This document shows positions 25,337-34,273 of a stretch of DNA of 64,000 bases, piece by piece. The stretch spans positions 186,001 through 250,000 of the forward strand of contig CAWBDS010000013.1 in assembly GCA_963787645.1 (NCBI GenBank), in the 5' to 3' direction. The notes beneath the pieces are model-generated. The model had not been told where the DNA came from, ran no database searches, and was given only the letters and a program-made list of their open reading frames with translations. The DNA is from Palsa-504 sp963787645 (GTDB lineage Bacteria > Actinomycetota > Actinomycetes > Streptosporangiales > Streptosporangiaceae). Within the stretch, counting starts at the first letter, position 1, and each line of letters starts with the position of its first letter. The translations under genes were made by a program, and so were the position numbers.

Positions 25337-26776
25337 ACTGCCGGCGGCCGTACCTACCAGATCCGCACCTACGGGTGCCAGATGAACGCGCACGACTCCG
25401 AGCGCCTGGCCGGCCTGCTGGACGAGGCGGGCTACCGCCCGGCCGCCGAGGGACAGACCCCGGACGTGGTGGTGTTCAACACCTGCGCGGTCCGCGAGAA
25501 CGCGGCCGACCGGCTGTACGGGAACCTGGGCCATCTGCTGCCGCAGAAGAAGAACGGCATGCAGATCGCGGTGGGCGGCTGCCTGGCCCAGATGGAACGG
25601 ACCAAGATCACCCAGCGGGCCCCGTGGGTCGACGTGGTGTACGGCACGCACAACATGGCCTCGCTGCCCGTCCTGCTCGAGCGGGCCCGGGTCCGGAACG
25701 AGGCCCAGGTCGAGTTCGCCGAGACGCTGGATACGTTCCCCTCGCTGTTGCCCGCCCGGCGCCAGTCCGCCTACTCGGCCTGGGTTTCGATCTCGGTCGG
25801 CTGCAACAACACTTGCACCTTCTGCATCGTGCCCAGCCTGCGCGGCAAAGAGCGGGACCGCCGCCCCGGCGACATCCTGGCCGAGATCCGCGCGCTGGTC
25901 GCCGACGGGGTGCTCGAGGTCACGCTGCTGGGCCAGAACGTGAACTCCTACGGCGCCGAGTTCGGTGACCGGCAGGCGTTCGGCAAGCTGCTGCGCAGCT
26001 GCGGCCAGATCGAGGGCCTGGAACGGGTCCGGTTCACCTCCCCGCACCCCCGGGACTTCACCGACGACGTGATCGATGCGATGGCGCAGACCCCGAACGT
26101 CATGCCCAGCCTGCACATGCCGCTGCAGTCCGGTTCGGACACCGTGCTGAAGGCCATGCGCCGCGCCTACCGCCGGGACCGCTACCTGGCCATCCTGGAC
26201 CGGGTGCGGGCGGCCATCCCCGACGCCGCCATCACCACCGACATCATCGTCGGCTTCCCCGGCGAGACCGACCAGGACTTCGAGCAGACCCTGGACCTGG
26301 TGCACCAGGCTCATTTCGCCGGCGCGTTCACCTTCCGCTACTCGATCCGCCCTGGCACGCCCGCCGCCACCATGGACGGTCAGGTCCCGGCCGCCGTCGT
26401 GCAGGACCGCTACGACCGGCTGGCCGCCCTGGTCGAGGAAACCATCTACGCCGAGCACCAGAAGCTGGCCGGCGCGACGGTCGAGGTGCTGGTCGCCGAG
26501 GGGGAGGGCCGCAAGGACGCTGCCACCCACCGCATGTCCGGCCGGGCCCGCGACAACCGGCTGGTCCACTTCGCCCCGCACGAGACCACCCCGCGCCCGG
26601 GCGACATCGTGACCGTGACCGTCACCCGCGGCGCCCCGCACTACCTGCTGTCCGACGCCGCGCCCCGCTCGCTGCGCCGCACCCGGGCCGGCGACGCATG
26701 GGAGGCCGTGACCGCCACCCCCGTGCCGGCGGCTACCGCTCCCGTGCTGCTGGGCATGCCCGCGCCGCGCGCCTAG
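25334..26776 (+). CDS. miaB: tRNA (N6-isopentenyladenosine(37)-C2)-methylthiotransferase MiaB
   Basis: 480 residues. Adds a methylthio group to i6A37 of tRNAs. The N-terminal UPF0004 domain holds the three cluster cysteines (TYGCQMN, FNTCAVREN, VGGCLAQ), the radical SAM motif CNNTCTFC lies near residue 156, and a TRAM-like tail follows (ATVEVLVAEGEG, LVHFAP, PGDIVTVTVT). GTG 25334 is used, with GTG 25328 as an alternative. The stop overlaps that of the converging sigma factor gene in the bases CTAG. Confidence 0.96.
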   Translation: MTAGGRTYQIRTYGCQMNAHDSERLAGLLDEAGYRPAAEGQTPDVVVFNTCAVRENAADRLYGNLGHLLPQKKNGMQIAVGGCLAQMERTKITQRAPWVDVVYGTHNMASLPVLLERARVRNEAQVEFAETLDTFPSLLPARRQSAYSAWVSISVGCNNTCTFCIVPSLRGKERDRRPGDILAEIRALVADGVLEVTLLGQNVNSYGAEFGDRQAFGKLLRSCGQIEGLERVRFTSPHPRDFTDDVIDAMAQTPNVMPSLHMPLQSGSDTVLKAMRRAYRRDRYLAILDRVRAAIPDAAITTDIIVGFPGETDQDFEQTLDLVHQAHFAGAFTFRYSIRPGTPAATMDGQVPAAVVQDRYDRLAALVEETIYAEHQKLAGATVEVLVAEGEGRKDAATHRMSGRARDNRLVHFAPHETTPRPGDIVTVTVTRGAPHYLLSDAAPRSLRRTRAGDAWEAVTATPVPAATAPVLLGMPAPRA

Positions 26777-27993
26777 TCCCGGGCGTCGGTCAGCTCCCGC
26801 ATCCGCTTGGCGATGAACGACCGGGCGGCCGACGCCGGCTCGAGGTCGAGCGCGGCCCGGTACGCAGCCCCGGCCTCCCCGGCCCGGCCGAGACGTCTCA
26901 GCAGGTCGGCCCGGGCGATGTGCAGCTGCGGCCAGCGCCGCAGCTGTGGGTGATGGGCCAGCGTGTCCAGGATGACCAGTCCCGCGGCCGGGCCCTCGGC
27001 CATGGCCACCGCGACCGCCCGGTTGGCCTCCACCACCGGGGTCGGCTCGTAGCGGATCAGCTCCGCGTACAGCAGCGCGATCTGCCGCCAGTCGGTCGCC
27101 GCGGCACTGACCGCGGTCGAGTGGCAGGCCGCGATGGCCGCGTGCAGCTGATAGGGCCCGGGCCGGCCGCTGCGCAGCGCCGTCTCCAGCACCGCGTCGC
27201 CCTCGGCGATCATCTCCCGATCCCAGCGGCCGCGATCTTGGTCCGCCAGCAGCACGAGGTCACCGACGTCATCGGTGCGCGCGGGCCGGCGGGCATCAGT
27301 GAGCAGCAGCAGGGCCAGCAGGCCCGTCGCCTCGGGTTCACCGGGCAGCAGCCCGGACAAGCCGCGGGCCAGCGAGATGGCGGTGTCGCACAGCTCCCCG
27401 CGGACCAGTGCCTCGCCGCCGCTGGCCATATGGCCCTCGGTGAACAGGACGTAGATCACCCGCAGCACCGCGCCGAGCCGGGCCGGAAGGTCCTCCTGAC
27501 CCGGGACCCGGAACGGGATCCGCGCCTCGCGGACCTTGGCCTTGGCCCGGACCAGGCGCTTGGCCATGGTCTCCTCGGGGACCAAGAACGCCGCCGCGAT
27601 CTGCGCCGTCGACAGCCCGCACACCGACCGCAACGTCAGCGCGACGCGCGCGGCGGCGTCCAGCGCCGGATGGCAGCACATGAACACCAGGCCGAGCTGG
27701 TCGGCCGGCTCCGGTTCCGGCCCGGATTCGTCAAGCTCGCGCATCGAGGCGGCCTCCTTGGCGCCGCGGATGGCCTCGCGCCGCAGCCGGTCGACGGCCT
27801 TGTGCCGGGCCACGCCGATCAGCCAGCCCCGGGCGTTGGCCGGCACCCCCGCGGTCGGCCAGCGTTCCAGCGCGGCCACGCACGCGTCCTGCACGGCGTC
27901 CTTGGCGGTGCCGAGATCGCCGGTCAGGCGGCACAAGGTGGCCACCGCCGCCCACCAGTGCTGGCGGATGAGCCGATCGAACGAATCGCTCAC
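26773..27993 (-). CDS. ECF42-type RNA polymerase sigma factor
   Basis: 406 residues from GTG 27993. Region 2 (DLGTAKDAVQDACVAALERWP, GWLIGVARHKAVDRLRRE) and region 4 (LTLRSVCGLSTAQIAAAFLVPEETMAKRLVRAK) are followed by a long C-terminal extension of helical, TPR-like sequence (YVLFTEGHMASGGEALVR, LLYAELIRYEPTPVVEANRAV, AAYRAALDLEPASAARSFI). This layout defines the ECF42 group, which uses its C-terminal domain rather than an anti-sigma factor for control. The start overlaps the stop of the DGPF gene by four bases (GTGA), the usual ECF42 partner. Confidence 0.9.
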   Translation of the reverse strand: MSDSFDRLIRQHWWAAVATLCRLTGDLGTAKDAVQDACVAALERWPTAGVPANARGWLIGVARHKAVDRLRREAIRGAKEAASMRELDESGPEPEPADQLGLVFMCCHPALDAAARVALTLRSVCGLSTAQIAAAFLVPEETMAKRLVRAKAKVREARIPFRVPGQEDLPARLGAVLRVIYVLFTEGHMASGGEALVRGELCDTAISLARGLSGLLPGEPEATGLLALLLLTDARRPARTDDVGDLVLLADQDRGRWDREMIAEGDAVLETALRSGRPGPYQLHAAIAACHSTAVSAAATDWRQIALLYAELIRYEPTPVVEANRAVAVAMAEGPAAGLVILDTLAHHPQLRRWPQLHIARADLLRRLGRAGEAGAAYRAALDLEPASAARSFIAKRMRELTDARD

Positions 27994-28349
27994 ATCAGTG
28001 CTTGCGTCGCCATCAGCGGGCGGATCTCTACCGAGGCGTCCCGCGCCGCCGGGATGACGGCCGCCCACCTGAGCGCCTCGTCCAGATCGGCACATTCGAT
28101 GATCGTGTACCCGCCGAGCTGCTCCTTGATCTCGGCCGACGGGCCGTCGGTGATGATCGTCTCGCCGTCCCGGATCCGGACCGTCGTGGTCGAGGATCGG
28201 GCCGTCAGCGCGGCGCAGTCGATGAGGACCCCGGCTTGGCTCATGGCCGCCACTGCCGTGCCATACTCCCGGTTGATCTGGTCGAACTCGGCTGTCCCCG
28301 GCTCCGGGAGCGCGTCCGTCGTGCGGTTGAGCAGCAACATGTACTTCAT
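27990..28349 (-). CDS. YCII-related (DGPF) protein
   Basis: 119 residues of the YCII/DGPF family: MKYMLLLNRT at the start, then DGPSAEIKEQLGGYTIIEC and LDEALRWAAVIPAA. DGPF genes sit next to ECF42 sigma genes in many actinomycetes and are reported targets of that sigma. Here the two overlap and are probably one operon. ATG 28349 follows GGAGGG. The biochemical role is unknown. Confidence 0.88.
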   Translation of the reverse strand: MKYMLLLNRTTDALPEPGTAEFDQINREYGTAVAAMSQAGVLIDCAALTARSSTTTVRIRDGETIITDGPSAEIKEQLGGYTIIECADLDEALRWAAVIPAARDASVEIRPLMATQALM

Positions 28350-28432
28350 GACTCGTCCCTCCTGGAAGATCCTTACTCCTAATATCGAACGGGCTGGGCG
28401 CGGATGGACATCAACCTCTCACACTGGTTCTC

Positions 28433-29494
28433 TCAGCCGCTCGACGGGAGCTGACCGCCGGTGGCCAGGGCGGCGATGCTGCTGCCCTGGACGACCCGCT
28501 GCATCGCGGTCAGCGCACCCGCGTGGCCGAGGATGTAGCGGCCGAAGAACGCCAGGGTGGCCCGGGCGACCAGCCGCTCGACCGGATTGTCTCCGGTGTA
28601 CGGGACCATATGATCTGCTCCGAACAGGTCCAGATAGTAACGGGGGCTGGCCCGGTCCGCGCGGTACAGCTGAACGCTGGCCCCGGGCGGGTTGATGTCG
28701 TCCGCGCTGCCCTGCACGAACAGCAGCGGTGGCGCCGCGCCCGCGAAGTATGTCCCCGGCATCGGCGGCCATTCAGCCCCGGACAGGACCGCCACCGCCC
28801 GGAGCCGATGATCCAGGCAGCAGGTGCTGGCGGCCAGGGCCGCTACCGTGTCCCCGCCGTCGGACTGGCCCGCCGCGGCCACCTCGCGCGGGTTGAGCCG
28901 GCCGGAGAAGAAGTCACCTGGCCGCGCGGCCAGCGCCAGCAGCTGGCCGAGCACGTAGGACACGTCGGCGGGCTGGTTCACCAGGTCCGGCTCGTAGGCG
29001 GTCGAGGCGACCTGGCAGCTAGTGCGCGGGAAGTCCACCGACGCCACTACGTACCCCGCACTGGCCCAGGCCCGCAGCAGGTCCGCATACGTGGCGCTGC
29101 ACTGCCGGAACCCCGGAGCGAACATGACCAGCGGGAACGGCCCGCCGGACGGCCACGACCCCGATGACCCGCGGCCCGTCGGGTACCGGATCACGGTCAG
29201 CAGCGAACGCTGCCCCAGACGCTGACCGGTCACCCCGCGGTGCGCCGGCTCGGTAAAGACCAGCTGCCGCTCGCCGATCCGGTACTGGCCCGCCGTCCCG
29301 AACGGAACGGCACGGGCGGACGCCGCCGGCGTGGTCCGCACGGGAGAACCGGCCGCCGAGGCGACGACCGTCGGTGGACTGGCTGAGATCCGGACCGCAT
29401 GGCCGGGGGCGCCCGTACAGCCAGCGGCCAGCAGCGCGGCCGCGAGCGCCTCGCTGGCCAGGATCAGCCTCAATCGCCGCGAACCCGGTACCAC
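28433..29494 (-). CDS. Exported alpha/beta hydrolase lipoprotein (dienelactone/chlorophyllase-like)
   Basis: 353 residues. A signal peptide ends in the lipobox LLAAGC near residue 25. The hydrolase domain shows PFPLVMFAPGFRQC, VASVDFPRT, the nucleophile elbow GQSDGGDTVAALA and an Asp/His pair in VQGSADDINPPG and LFGADHMVPY. It resembles secreted esterases of the polyester-hydrolase/chlorophyllase group. Its substrate is not known. Its start lies 40 bp from the stop of the MarR gene, in the same direction. Confidence 0.75.
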   Translation of the reverse strand: MVPGSRRLRLILASEALAAALLAAGCTGAPGHAVRISASPPTVVASAAGSPVRTTPAASARAVPFGTAGQYRIGERQLVFTEPAHRGVTGQRLGQRSLLTVIRYPTGRGSSGSWPSGGPFPLVMFAPGFRQCSATYADLLRAWASAGYVVASVDFPRTSCQVASTAYEPDLVNQPADVSYVLGQLLALAARPGDFFSGRLNPREVAAAGQSDGGDTVAALAASTCCLDHRLRAVAVLSGAEWPPMPGTYFAGAAPPLLFVQGSADDINPPGASVQLYRADRASPRYYLDLFGADHMVPYTGDNPVERLVARATLAFFGRYILGHAGALTAMQRVVQGSSIAALATGGQLPSSG

Positions 29495-29534
29495 CGCTGA
29501 ATCGTAGCCCCGCCGTCCAGGTCGCGGTCCGGGT

Positions 29535-30003
29535 TCAGCTGTCGGCGTCCTCCCGGCGCAGCTCGGTTTCGAGCAGGTCCATGGCCTTGAGGAAGGTTTC
29601 CTGCTCGACGGGGGGTGAGCTTGTCCAGGACGCGGGCCAGCGGCGCGGCTGCGTCATCAAGCCAGTGGCCGATCAAGGTGGCCTGGGCGGGGATGATCTT
29701 GACGATCGTGCGCCGCCGGTCGGCCGGGTCAGGACGCCGTTCGACCAGGCCCGCGCGATCGAGGTCGGCGAGCACGCCGCTGACCGTCGGGAGGGTCAGG
29801 CCCAGCCCGGTGGCCAGTTCCCCGACCGTGAGCGGGCCGCCGCGGATCTGCTCGAGCGCGGCGACGTGCCGGGGGCTCAGCGGAGCGGGGGTGGGTGCGG
29901 TGCGGTCCTGCCAGCGGCGCATCCCCCGGGTCACGCGGGGAAACAGCTGCATCAGGCGCAGGCACAGCGCGGAGTGCTCCGAGCTGCCCGCCTGGTTCGC
30001 CAT
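29535..30003 (-). pseudogene. MarR-family regulator, frameshifted near its C-terminus
   Basis: The frame opens at ATG 30003. The winged helix is intact (LSPRHVAALEQIRGGPLTVGELA, LPTVSGVLADLDRAGLVERRPDPADRRRTIV). At the G6 run 29610-29615 there is one base too many: the family-like end VEQETFLKAMDLLETELRRE is found in another frame and closes at TGA 29535. As written the product instead runs on with about 50 unrelated residues to 29470. DNA binding could survive, but the dimer-forming C-terminal helix would be lost. A homopolymer error is quite possible. Confidence 0.75.
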
Positions 30004-30148
30004 GGCCCTGCTCCCGTGGTCCGCTATCCGCCTTGACTATCTGGACCGGAGTAGCCCCCTGCGCATGGCGTCGCTGGACAACACCATCACCGTCCACGCC
30101 GTCTTCACCCGCCAGTAGCTCGCGCGACAGCGGCGCCGAGTAAAGTGG

Positions 30149-30176
30149 TACTATGTCCGGTACAACTTTCGGAGGG
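30149..30176 (+). promoter_or_regulatory. Promoter and possible operator of the YefM/YoeB operon
   Basis: TACTAT at 30149-30154 can serve as -10. Two GTAC palindromes (about 30148-30151 and 30160-30163) frame it and may be part of the antitoxin operator. GGAGGG at 30171-30176 is a strong ribosome binding site for ATG 30185. Confidence 0.45.
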
Positions 30177-30184
30177 TGGCCGTC

Positions 30185-30454
30185 ATGTCGATCACCGCGA
30201 GCGAGGCCCGCAGGGAACTCTTCCCGCTGATCAAGAAGGTTAACGAGGACCACGACGCCATCGAGATCGTCTCCAAGCACGGCAACGCCGTCCTGGTCTC
30301 CGCCGAGGACTACGCCGCCCTGCGCGAGGGTGCCTACCTGCTGCGCACGCCAGCCAACGCCCGCCGGTTGCTCAAGGCCTACGAAAACGCCCTGAACGGC
30401 ATCCACCTGGCCGAACATGCCCTGATCGACCCCGATGCGGCGGCCGGCCGGTAA
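30185..30454 (+). CDS. yefM: Antitoxin, YefM (Phd) family
   Basis: 89 residues. The start SITASEARRELFPLIKKVNEDHD followed by IEIVSKHGNAVLVSAEDYAAL is the YefM/Phd DNA-binding fold. The C-terminal part (LLKAYENALNG) wraps the toxin. It neutralises YoeB and represses the operon. ATG 30185 is chosen for its GGAGGG site rather than an earlier in-frame GTG. The toxin gene begins six bases after its stop. Confidence 0.92.
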   Translation: MSITASEARRELFPLIKKVNEDHDAIEIVSKHGNAVLVSAEDYAALREGAYLLRTPANARRLLKAYENALNGIHLAEHALIDPDAAAGR

Positions 30455-30460
30455 CACCCG

Positions 30461-30715
30461 GTGAGGCTGGTATTCGAGGATCAGGGCTGGGAGGACTACA
30501 CGTCCTGGCTGAGGACCGATCGCAAGATGCTCGCGCGGATCAACAAGCTGATCGAGGACGTCCGCCGCGACCCGTTTACCGGCATCGGCAAGCCCGAGTC
30601 GCTGAAGTACCACCTGCCCGGGGCCTGGTCCCGGCGTATCGACGACGAGCACCGTCTGGTCTACATGATCAGCGAAACAGAGATCATTATTCTCGCCGCC
30701 CGCTACCACTATTGA
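30461..30715 (+). CDS. yoeB: Toxin YoeB (Txe/YoeB mRNA interferase)
   Basis: 84 residues, the family's usual length. YoeB binds ribosomes and cuts mRNA in the A site. The pattern FEDQGWEDYTSWLRTDRKML, IGKPESLKYHLPGAWSRRI, DEHRLVYMI and the terminal ARYHY is complete. It includes the Glu of KPESL, the Arg of SRRI and the penultimate His needed for catalysis, so the toxin looks active. The start is GTG. Confidence 0.94.
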   Translation: MRLVFEDQGWEDYTSWLRTDRKMLARINKLIEDVRRDPFTGIGKPESLKYHLPGAWSRRIDDEHRLVYMISETEIIILAARYHY

Positions 30716-30777
30716 TGCTCGGCACGGGACCGGGTTGCCGGGTATACCAACCGCGCCCGCAGGCGTAACGTCGGGAT

Positions 30778-31317
30778 ATGAGGCACGGCGTGGTTTTGGT
30801 GCCACTGGCAGCGGCAGTCTTGCTCGTAACGGCATGTACCAGCAGCAGTCACCCTTCGGCGCGCCCTCAGCCATCGACGGCACAAGCGAGCGCCGCCCAG
30901 CCGGACACGGCCCAGGCCGGCGCGGCCGTCTCGAACGGGTGTGCCGGGCAGTTGCCGGTCAGTCCGCTGCCCGTCTGGGCGCGTGCGGGGTTCTCTCCGC
31001 CGGGTCAGGCCATGCCGCACGTGCTGGGCGAGGCAGGCAACATCGTGGCGATCTTGTGGGCTGACCGCGACGCACTGCACTCCCCGGCGCTGCCAGACCA
31101 GGGCAACAAGATCTTGTGGGTGTCCAGGATTCCGTTCACCGCACCGGATCCGCTGGTCATCACGGCCACGCTCGCGGGCGGCACCCGCACGGTGACCGTG
31201 TCCGTGCCGGGCGGCCCAGGACCGTCGACTATCGACCTCCCGGCCCCCGGATGCTGGACATTCCACCTGAGCTGGTCCGGCCACAGCGACGAACTCAAGC
31301 TGCGCTACGTGACCTGA
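30778..31317 (+). CDS. Putative lipoprotein
   Basis: 179 residues. Signal peptide with lipobox VTAC near residues 18-21, a Ser/Ala/Gln-rich spacer to residue 50, then a compact beta-rich domain (ALPDQGNKILWVSRI, PLVITATLAGGTRTVTVSVPGG, CWTFHLSWSGHSDELKLRYV) with two cysteines that could pair. This is a widespread actinobacterial type of unknown function. It is followed directly by the thioredoxin remnant. Confidence 0.7.
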   Translation: MRHGVVLVPLAAAVLLVTACTSSSHPSARPQPSTAQASAAQPDTAQAGAAVSNGCAGQLPVSPLPVWARAGFSPPGQAMPHVLGEAGNIVAILWADRDALHSPALPDQGNKILWVSRIPFTAPDPLVITATLAGGTRTVTVSVPGGPGPSTIDLPAPGCWTFHLSWSGHSDELKLRYVT

Positions 31318-31322
31318 TCACG

Positions 31323-31610
31323 TCATGCGGCCCGGCCGCGGCGGCCGGGACGCCGCGCTGCGGGAAATGCCATCAGCCTCTGCCGTGGATCGTCGACGCC
31401 GACGACACCACCTTCGCCTTGGTCGCGGATGACGCCAAGACCCCCGTCATCGTCGACCTGTGGGCGCCCTGGTGCGGGCCGTGCCGCACGGTCAGCCCGA
31501 CGCTGCTGGTGCTCCGGGGCGGCCAGGTGGCGGCCCGGCAGACCGGCGCCGTCCCGCTGGCCGCCTTGCGCGCGTGGGTCGACAAGGCGCTCGCCACCCC
31601 CGCTCACTGA
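31323..31610 (+). pseudogene. Thioredoxin remnant with an internal deletion and no proper start
   Basis: The frame reads SCGPAAAAGTPRCGKCHQPL, then PWIVDADDTTF, then VDLWAPWCGPCRTVSP with the intact active site. It jumps directly to TLLVLRGGQVAARQTG. Thioredoxins of this two-zinc-ribbon type have about 40 more residues between those points (helix 2, a strand and the approach to the cis-Pro loop). The N-terminal zinc knuckle also looks shortened, and no start codon with a ribosome binding site precedes it after the lipoprotein stop at 31317. The remnant could not fold as a thioredoxin. Confidence 0.75.
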
Positions 31611-31620
31611 GGGGCCCGAG

Positions 31621-32208
31621 TTACGTCCCCGGCGCCAGCGAGTCGATCCAGCGTTCCAGCCGGCGGCCTTCCCGGGCCATCAGCTCCGGGTCGCGGAACG
31701 TGTTGGTAAGTAGCGAGACTCCCTGGTAGGACGAAATCAAGGCGACGGCCAGGTCGCGCGCATCGGCGCGGTCCATCGCGCCGAACTGCCGCTCGGTCCA
31801 GTCGACCATGATGCCGAGCACCTCGGCCGCGGTGCGGTCCAGGCCGTCGGCTCGCTTGTCGAGCTCGCAGGACAGCGTTCCGAACGGGCAGCCGTATCTG
31901 GCCACCAGCTCGCGCTGATCCATCAGGGCCCGAACGAGCCCCTTCAGCCGGGCCTGTGGGGTCCGGCGCCGGTCCAGGGCCGAGAGCATGGCCTGCAGTT
32001 CGCCGCGGTGCGCGTCGATGGCCGCCTCGACCAGCTGATCCTTGGTCTTGAAGTAGTAGTACACGTTCCCGACCGGAACGCCGGCGGCCAGCGCGATGTC
32101 GGCCAGCGTGGTCCGTTCGACCCCATGCTCGTGCAGCACCTGGCACGCGGCGGCGACCAGCCGCTCACGCTTGCCGGCGCGCGGTTCCCGAACATCTGAG
32201 TCAGTCAT
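31621..32208 (-). CDS. TetR-family repressor
   Basis: 195 residues. The helix-turn-helix is clear (TTLADIALAAGVPVGNVYYYFKTKDQL, about residues 28-55). The C-terminal domain (YGCPFGTLSCELDKRADGLD) matches a TetR subgroup often found divergent from MFS exporters. It is transcribed away from the MFS gene at 32314, with a 7+2+7 palindrome between them, so it most likely represses that exporter and itself. Confidence 0.88.
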   Translation of the reverse strand: MTDSDVREPRAGKRERLVAAACQVLHEHGVERTTLADIALAAGVPVGNVYYYFKTKDQLVEAAIDAHRGELQAMLSALDRRRTPQARLKGLVRALMDQRELVARYGCPFGTLSCELDKRADGLDRTAAEVLGIMVDWTERQFGAMDRADARDLAVALISSYQGVSLLTNTFRDPELMAREGRRLERWIDSLAPGT

Positions 32209-32265
32209 CTCACTGAGAGATTAGGCGCCGAAAACCGCATAGACAACTCGCGGACATGACGAGTA

Positions 32266-32281
32266 AGTTAGTCAACTAACT
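32266..32281. promoter_or_regulatory. Palindromic operator between the TetR and MFS genes
   Basis: AGTTAGT (32266-32272) and ACTAACT (32275-32281) form a perfect inverted repeat around CA. It lies in an AT-rich gap between divergent genes and is the natural binding site for the TetR protein. Confidence 0.75.
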
Positions 32282-32313
32282 AATACCGTGCGGTATTCAT
32301 GGAGGTCACCCTC

Positions 32314-33816
32314 GTGACGACAAGCCCGCCGAACCCCTCGTTCCTGACCACCAGGCGCGGCAGGCTGACCCTCGCCTTGCTGTGCGCCGTCGCGTTCCTC
32401 GACTTCGTCGACGCGTCGATCATCAACGTCGCCCTGCCCGCCATCCGCCATGACCTGCACATGTCCGTGCAGAACCTGCAGTGGATCCCCAGCGGATACC
32501 TGCTGACCTACGGCGGGTTCATGCTGCTCGGCGGGCGGGCCGCGGACCTGCTCGGCAGGCGCCGCGTCCTGGTCGCCGGGACGTTCGTCTTCGGTGCGTC
32601 CGCGCTGGCCGGCGGCCTGGCCTCGGGCTCGGGCGTGGTGATCGGCTCGCGGCTGGCCCAGGGCATCGGCGCCGCGATGATGCTGCCCGCCGCCCTGTCC
32701 CTGCTGACCACCACGTTCACCGAAGGTCCCGAGCGCTACAAGGCCCTTGGTGCCTGGGGCGGCATGGCGGGCCTCGGGTCCGCGGCCGGGGTCCTGCTCG
32801 GCGGCTTGCTGACCCAGGGGCCCGGCTGGCGCTGGGTCTTCCTGATCAAACCGCCGTTGTGCGCCATCGTTCTGGTCGGCGTGTTTTTCTTTATCCCGAA
32901 CGACCGGCGGCGCGCGCGGCTGGTCAACTTCGACATCCTCGGGGCCTTGCTGGCCACCGCCGGGGCTCTGCTCCTGGTCTACGCGCTGGTTCGCGCGCCC
33001 GAGGTCGGCTGGGGCTCGGCCCGCACCATCGGCGAGCTGGCCTGCGCCGCGGTCCTGCTCACCGTGTTCGTGCTCAACGAGCGGCGCAGCCAGAACCCGC
33101 TGCTGCCGCTGTCCATCTTCCGTATCAAGGGGCTGGCCGCCGCCGACGTCACCCAGCTCGTCGGCATCGCCGGCCTGTTCGCGGTGTTCTTCTTCCTCAC
33201 CCTCTACGTGCAGAACATCCTCGGCTACTCGCCGATCCGCACCGGCCTGGCCTACCTGCCGGTAACCGCGGGCGTCGGCCTGGGCGCCAGCCTCACCCCG
33301 AGGCTGCTGGGCCGGGTCGGCACCCGGCCGGTATTCGTGGTCGGCACGCTGCTGGCCGGGGTCGGCGTCCTCTGGCTCTCCCGGGTTCCGATCCACGGCT
33401 CGTACCTCACCGATCTGCTGCCCGGGCTGGTGATCATGTCCATCGGACTCGGAGCCGAGTTCGTCGCCGCCACCACCGCCGCCAACGCCGGCGTGCCGCC
33501 GCAGACCGCCGGACTCGCCGCCGCGCTGTTCAACGCGTCACAATGGATCGGCGGGGCGCTGGGGCTGGCCATATTCTCGGCGATCGCTACCGCCCGCACC
33601 ACCCACCTGCTCGCGTCCCATGCCGCCCCGTCGGCCGCCCTGGACGCGGGTTTCCATCAGGCGCTGCTCGCCGCCGCTGCCTTCCTGCTGGCCGCCACGC
33701 TCTTCGCCCTGCGCACCACCAGCACCCGCGGCGGCCTGCCGGCCGCCGAACCGGCCAGCACGCTCACGCATCCGGACCGCGACGCGCGGCAACGTCTTAG
33801 CGGGCCGCCAAAGTAG
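32314..33816 (+). CDS. MFS drug efflux transporter, DHA2 (EmrB/QacA) family
   Basis: 500 residues with about 14 transmembrane segments. The start of the family is plain: FLDFVDASIINVALPAIRHDL, LQWIPSGYLLTYGGFMLLGG, RAADLLGRRRVLVAG, then WRWVFLIKPP. It is a proton-coupled exporter in the cytoplasmic membrane. GTG 32314 is chosen because GGAGGT at 32301-32306 is spaced correctly; the earlier ATG 32299 overlaps that site. Its end overlaps the converging TPR pseudogene by 20 bp. Confidence 0.9.
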   Translation: MTTSPPNPSFLTTRRGRLTLALLCAVAFLDFVDASIINVALPAIRHDLHMSVQNLQWIPSGYLLTYGGFMLLGGRAADLLGRRRVLVAGTFVFGASALAGGLASGSGVVIGSRLAQGIGAAMMLPAALSLLTTTFTEGPERYKALGAWGGMAGLGSAAGVLLGGLLTQGPGWRWVFLIKPPLCAIVLVGVFFFIPNDRRRARLVNFDILGALLATAGALLLVYALVRAPEVGWGSARTIGELACAAVLLTVFVLNERRSQNPLLPLSIFRIKGLAAADVTQLVGIAGLFAVFFFLTLYVQNILGYSPIRTGLAYLPVTAGVGLGASLTPRLLGRVGTRPVFVVGTLLAGVGVLWLSRVPIHGSYLTDLLPGLVIMSIGLGAEFVAATTAANAGVPPQTAGLAAALFNASQWIGGALGLAIFSAIATARTTHLLASHAAPSAALDAGFHQALLAAAAFLLAATLFALRTTSTRGGLPAAEPASTLTHPDRDARQRLSGPPK

Positions 33817-34263
33817 CCAGGTCGCTCTCAAGGATGGCCCGGTCCTCCGCATCGGTGATGCTGGGGGACTGGGCCCGGGCCAGGGCCACATGCTCGGCGC
33901 TCTTCCTGGCGTCGCCGCTGATCTGGTAGGAGCGGGCCAGTGCCTCGTGAGCGGCACCCACGTCGAACGGCCCAAGAGCATGTTCGATCGTTAGCTCCAG
34001 GCACCGGCGCGCGTGATGCAGCGCGGGCTCGGCGCGGCCCAGCACGCATATACCCGCGAACATTGCCATTCGCCGCGTGCCCATTGCACCGGACCGCCGG
34101 CCGCGCCCCAGTGGTACCGGCTGGCATGCGCCGCGTGAACCATCTGGACATCGTTGCCCGCGCTGCGATCGGGTTTGTCCAGCAACGTCCATACCTGGTT
34201 GAACAAGCCCGCGGCCAGCTGACGCTCTACGCCAACGTCCAAGCGGGGGACCGTGGCCGGCAT
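33797..34263 (-). pseudogene. TPR-like hypothetical protein, frameshifted
   Basis: From ATG 34263 the frame reads FNQVWTLLDKPDRS and VQMVHAAHASRYHWGAAG, then ARGEWQCSRVYA. One base is missing at about 34045. The rest (VLGRAEPALHHARRCLELTI, GPFDVGAAHEALARSYQISG, DRAILESDLATLAAR) continues in another frame to 33797. Together they match a helical-repeat protein family of actinomycetes of unknown function. The break is in GCGTGCTGG and is not a long homopolymer. Confidence 0.65.
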
Positions 34264-34273
34264 GGCACCTCTC

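Noticed and set aside
26698..28695. 665-codon plus-strand frame
   Set aside because: Antisense of the ECF42 sigma and DGPF genes; no recognisable domain.
32883..32905. Fifth copy of the dispersed repeat (T-run followed by CCCGAACG)
   Set aside because: It lacks the ACGGNCCGT core and encodes an ordinary MFS membrane segment; the likeness is limited to the T-rich part.
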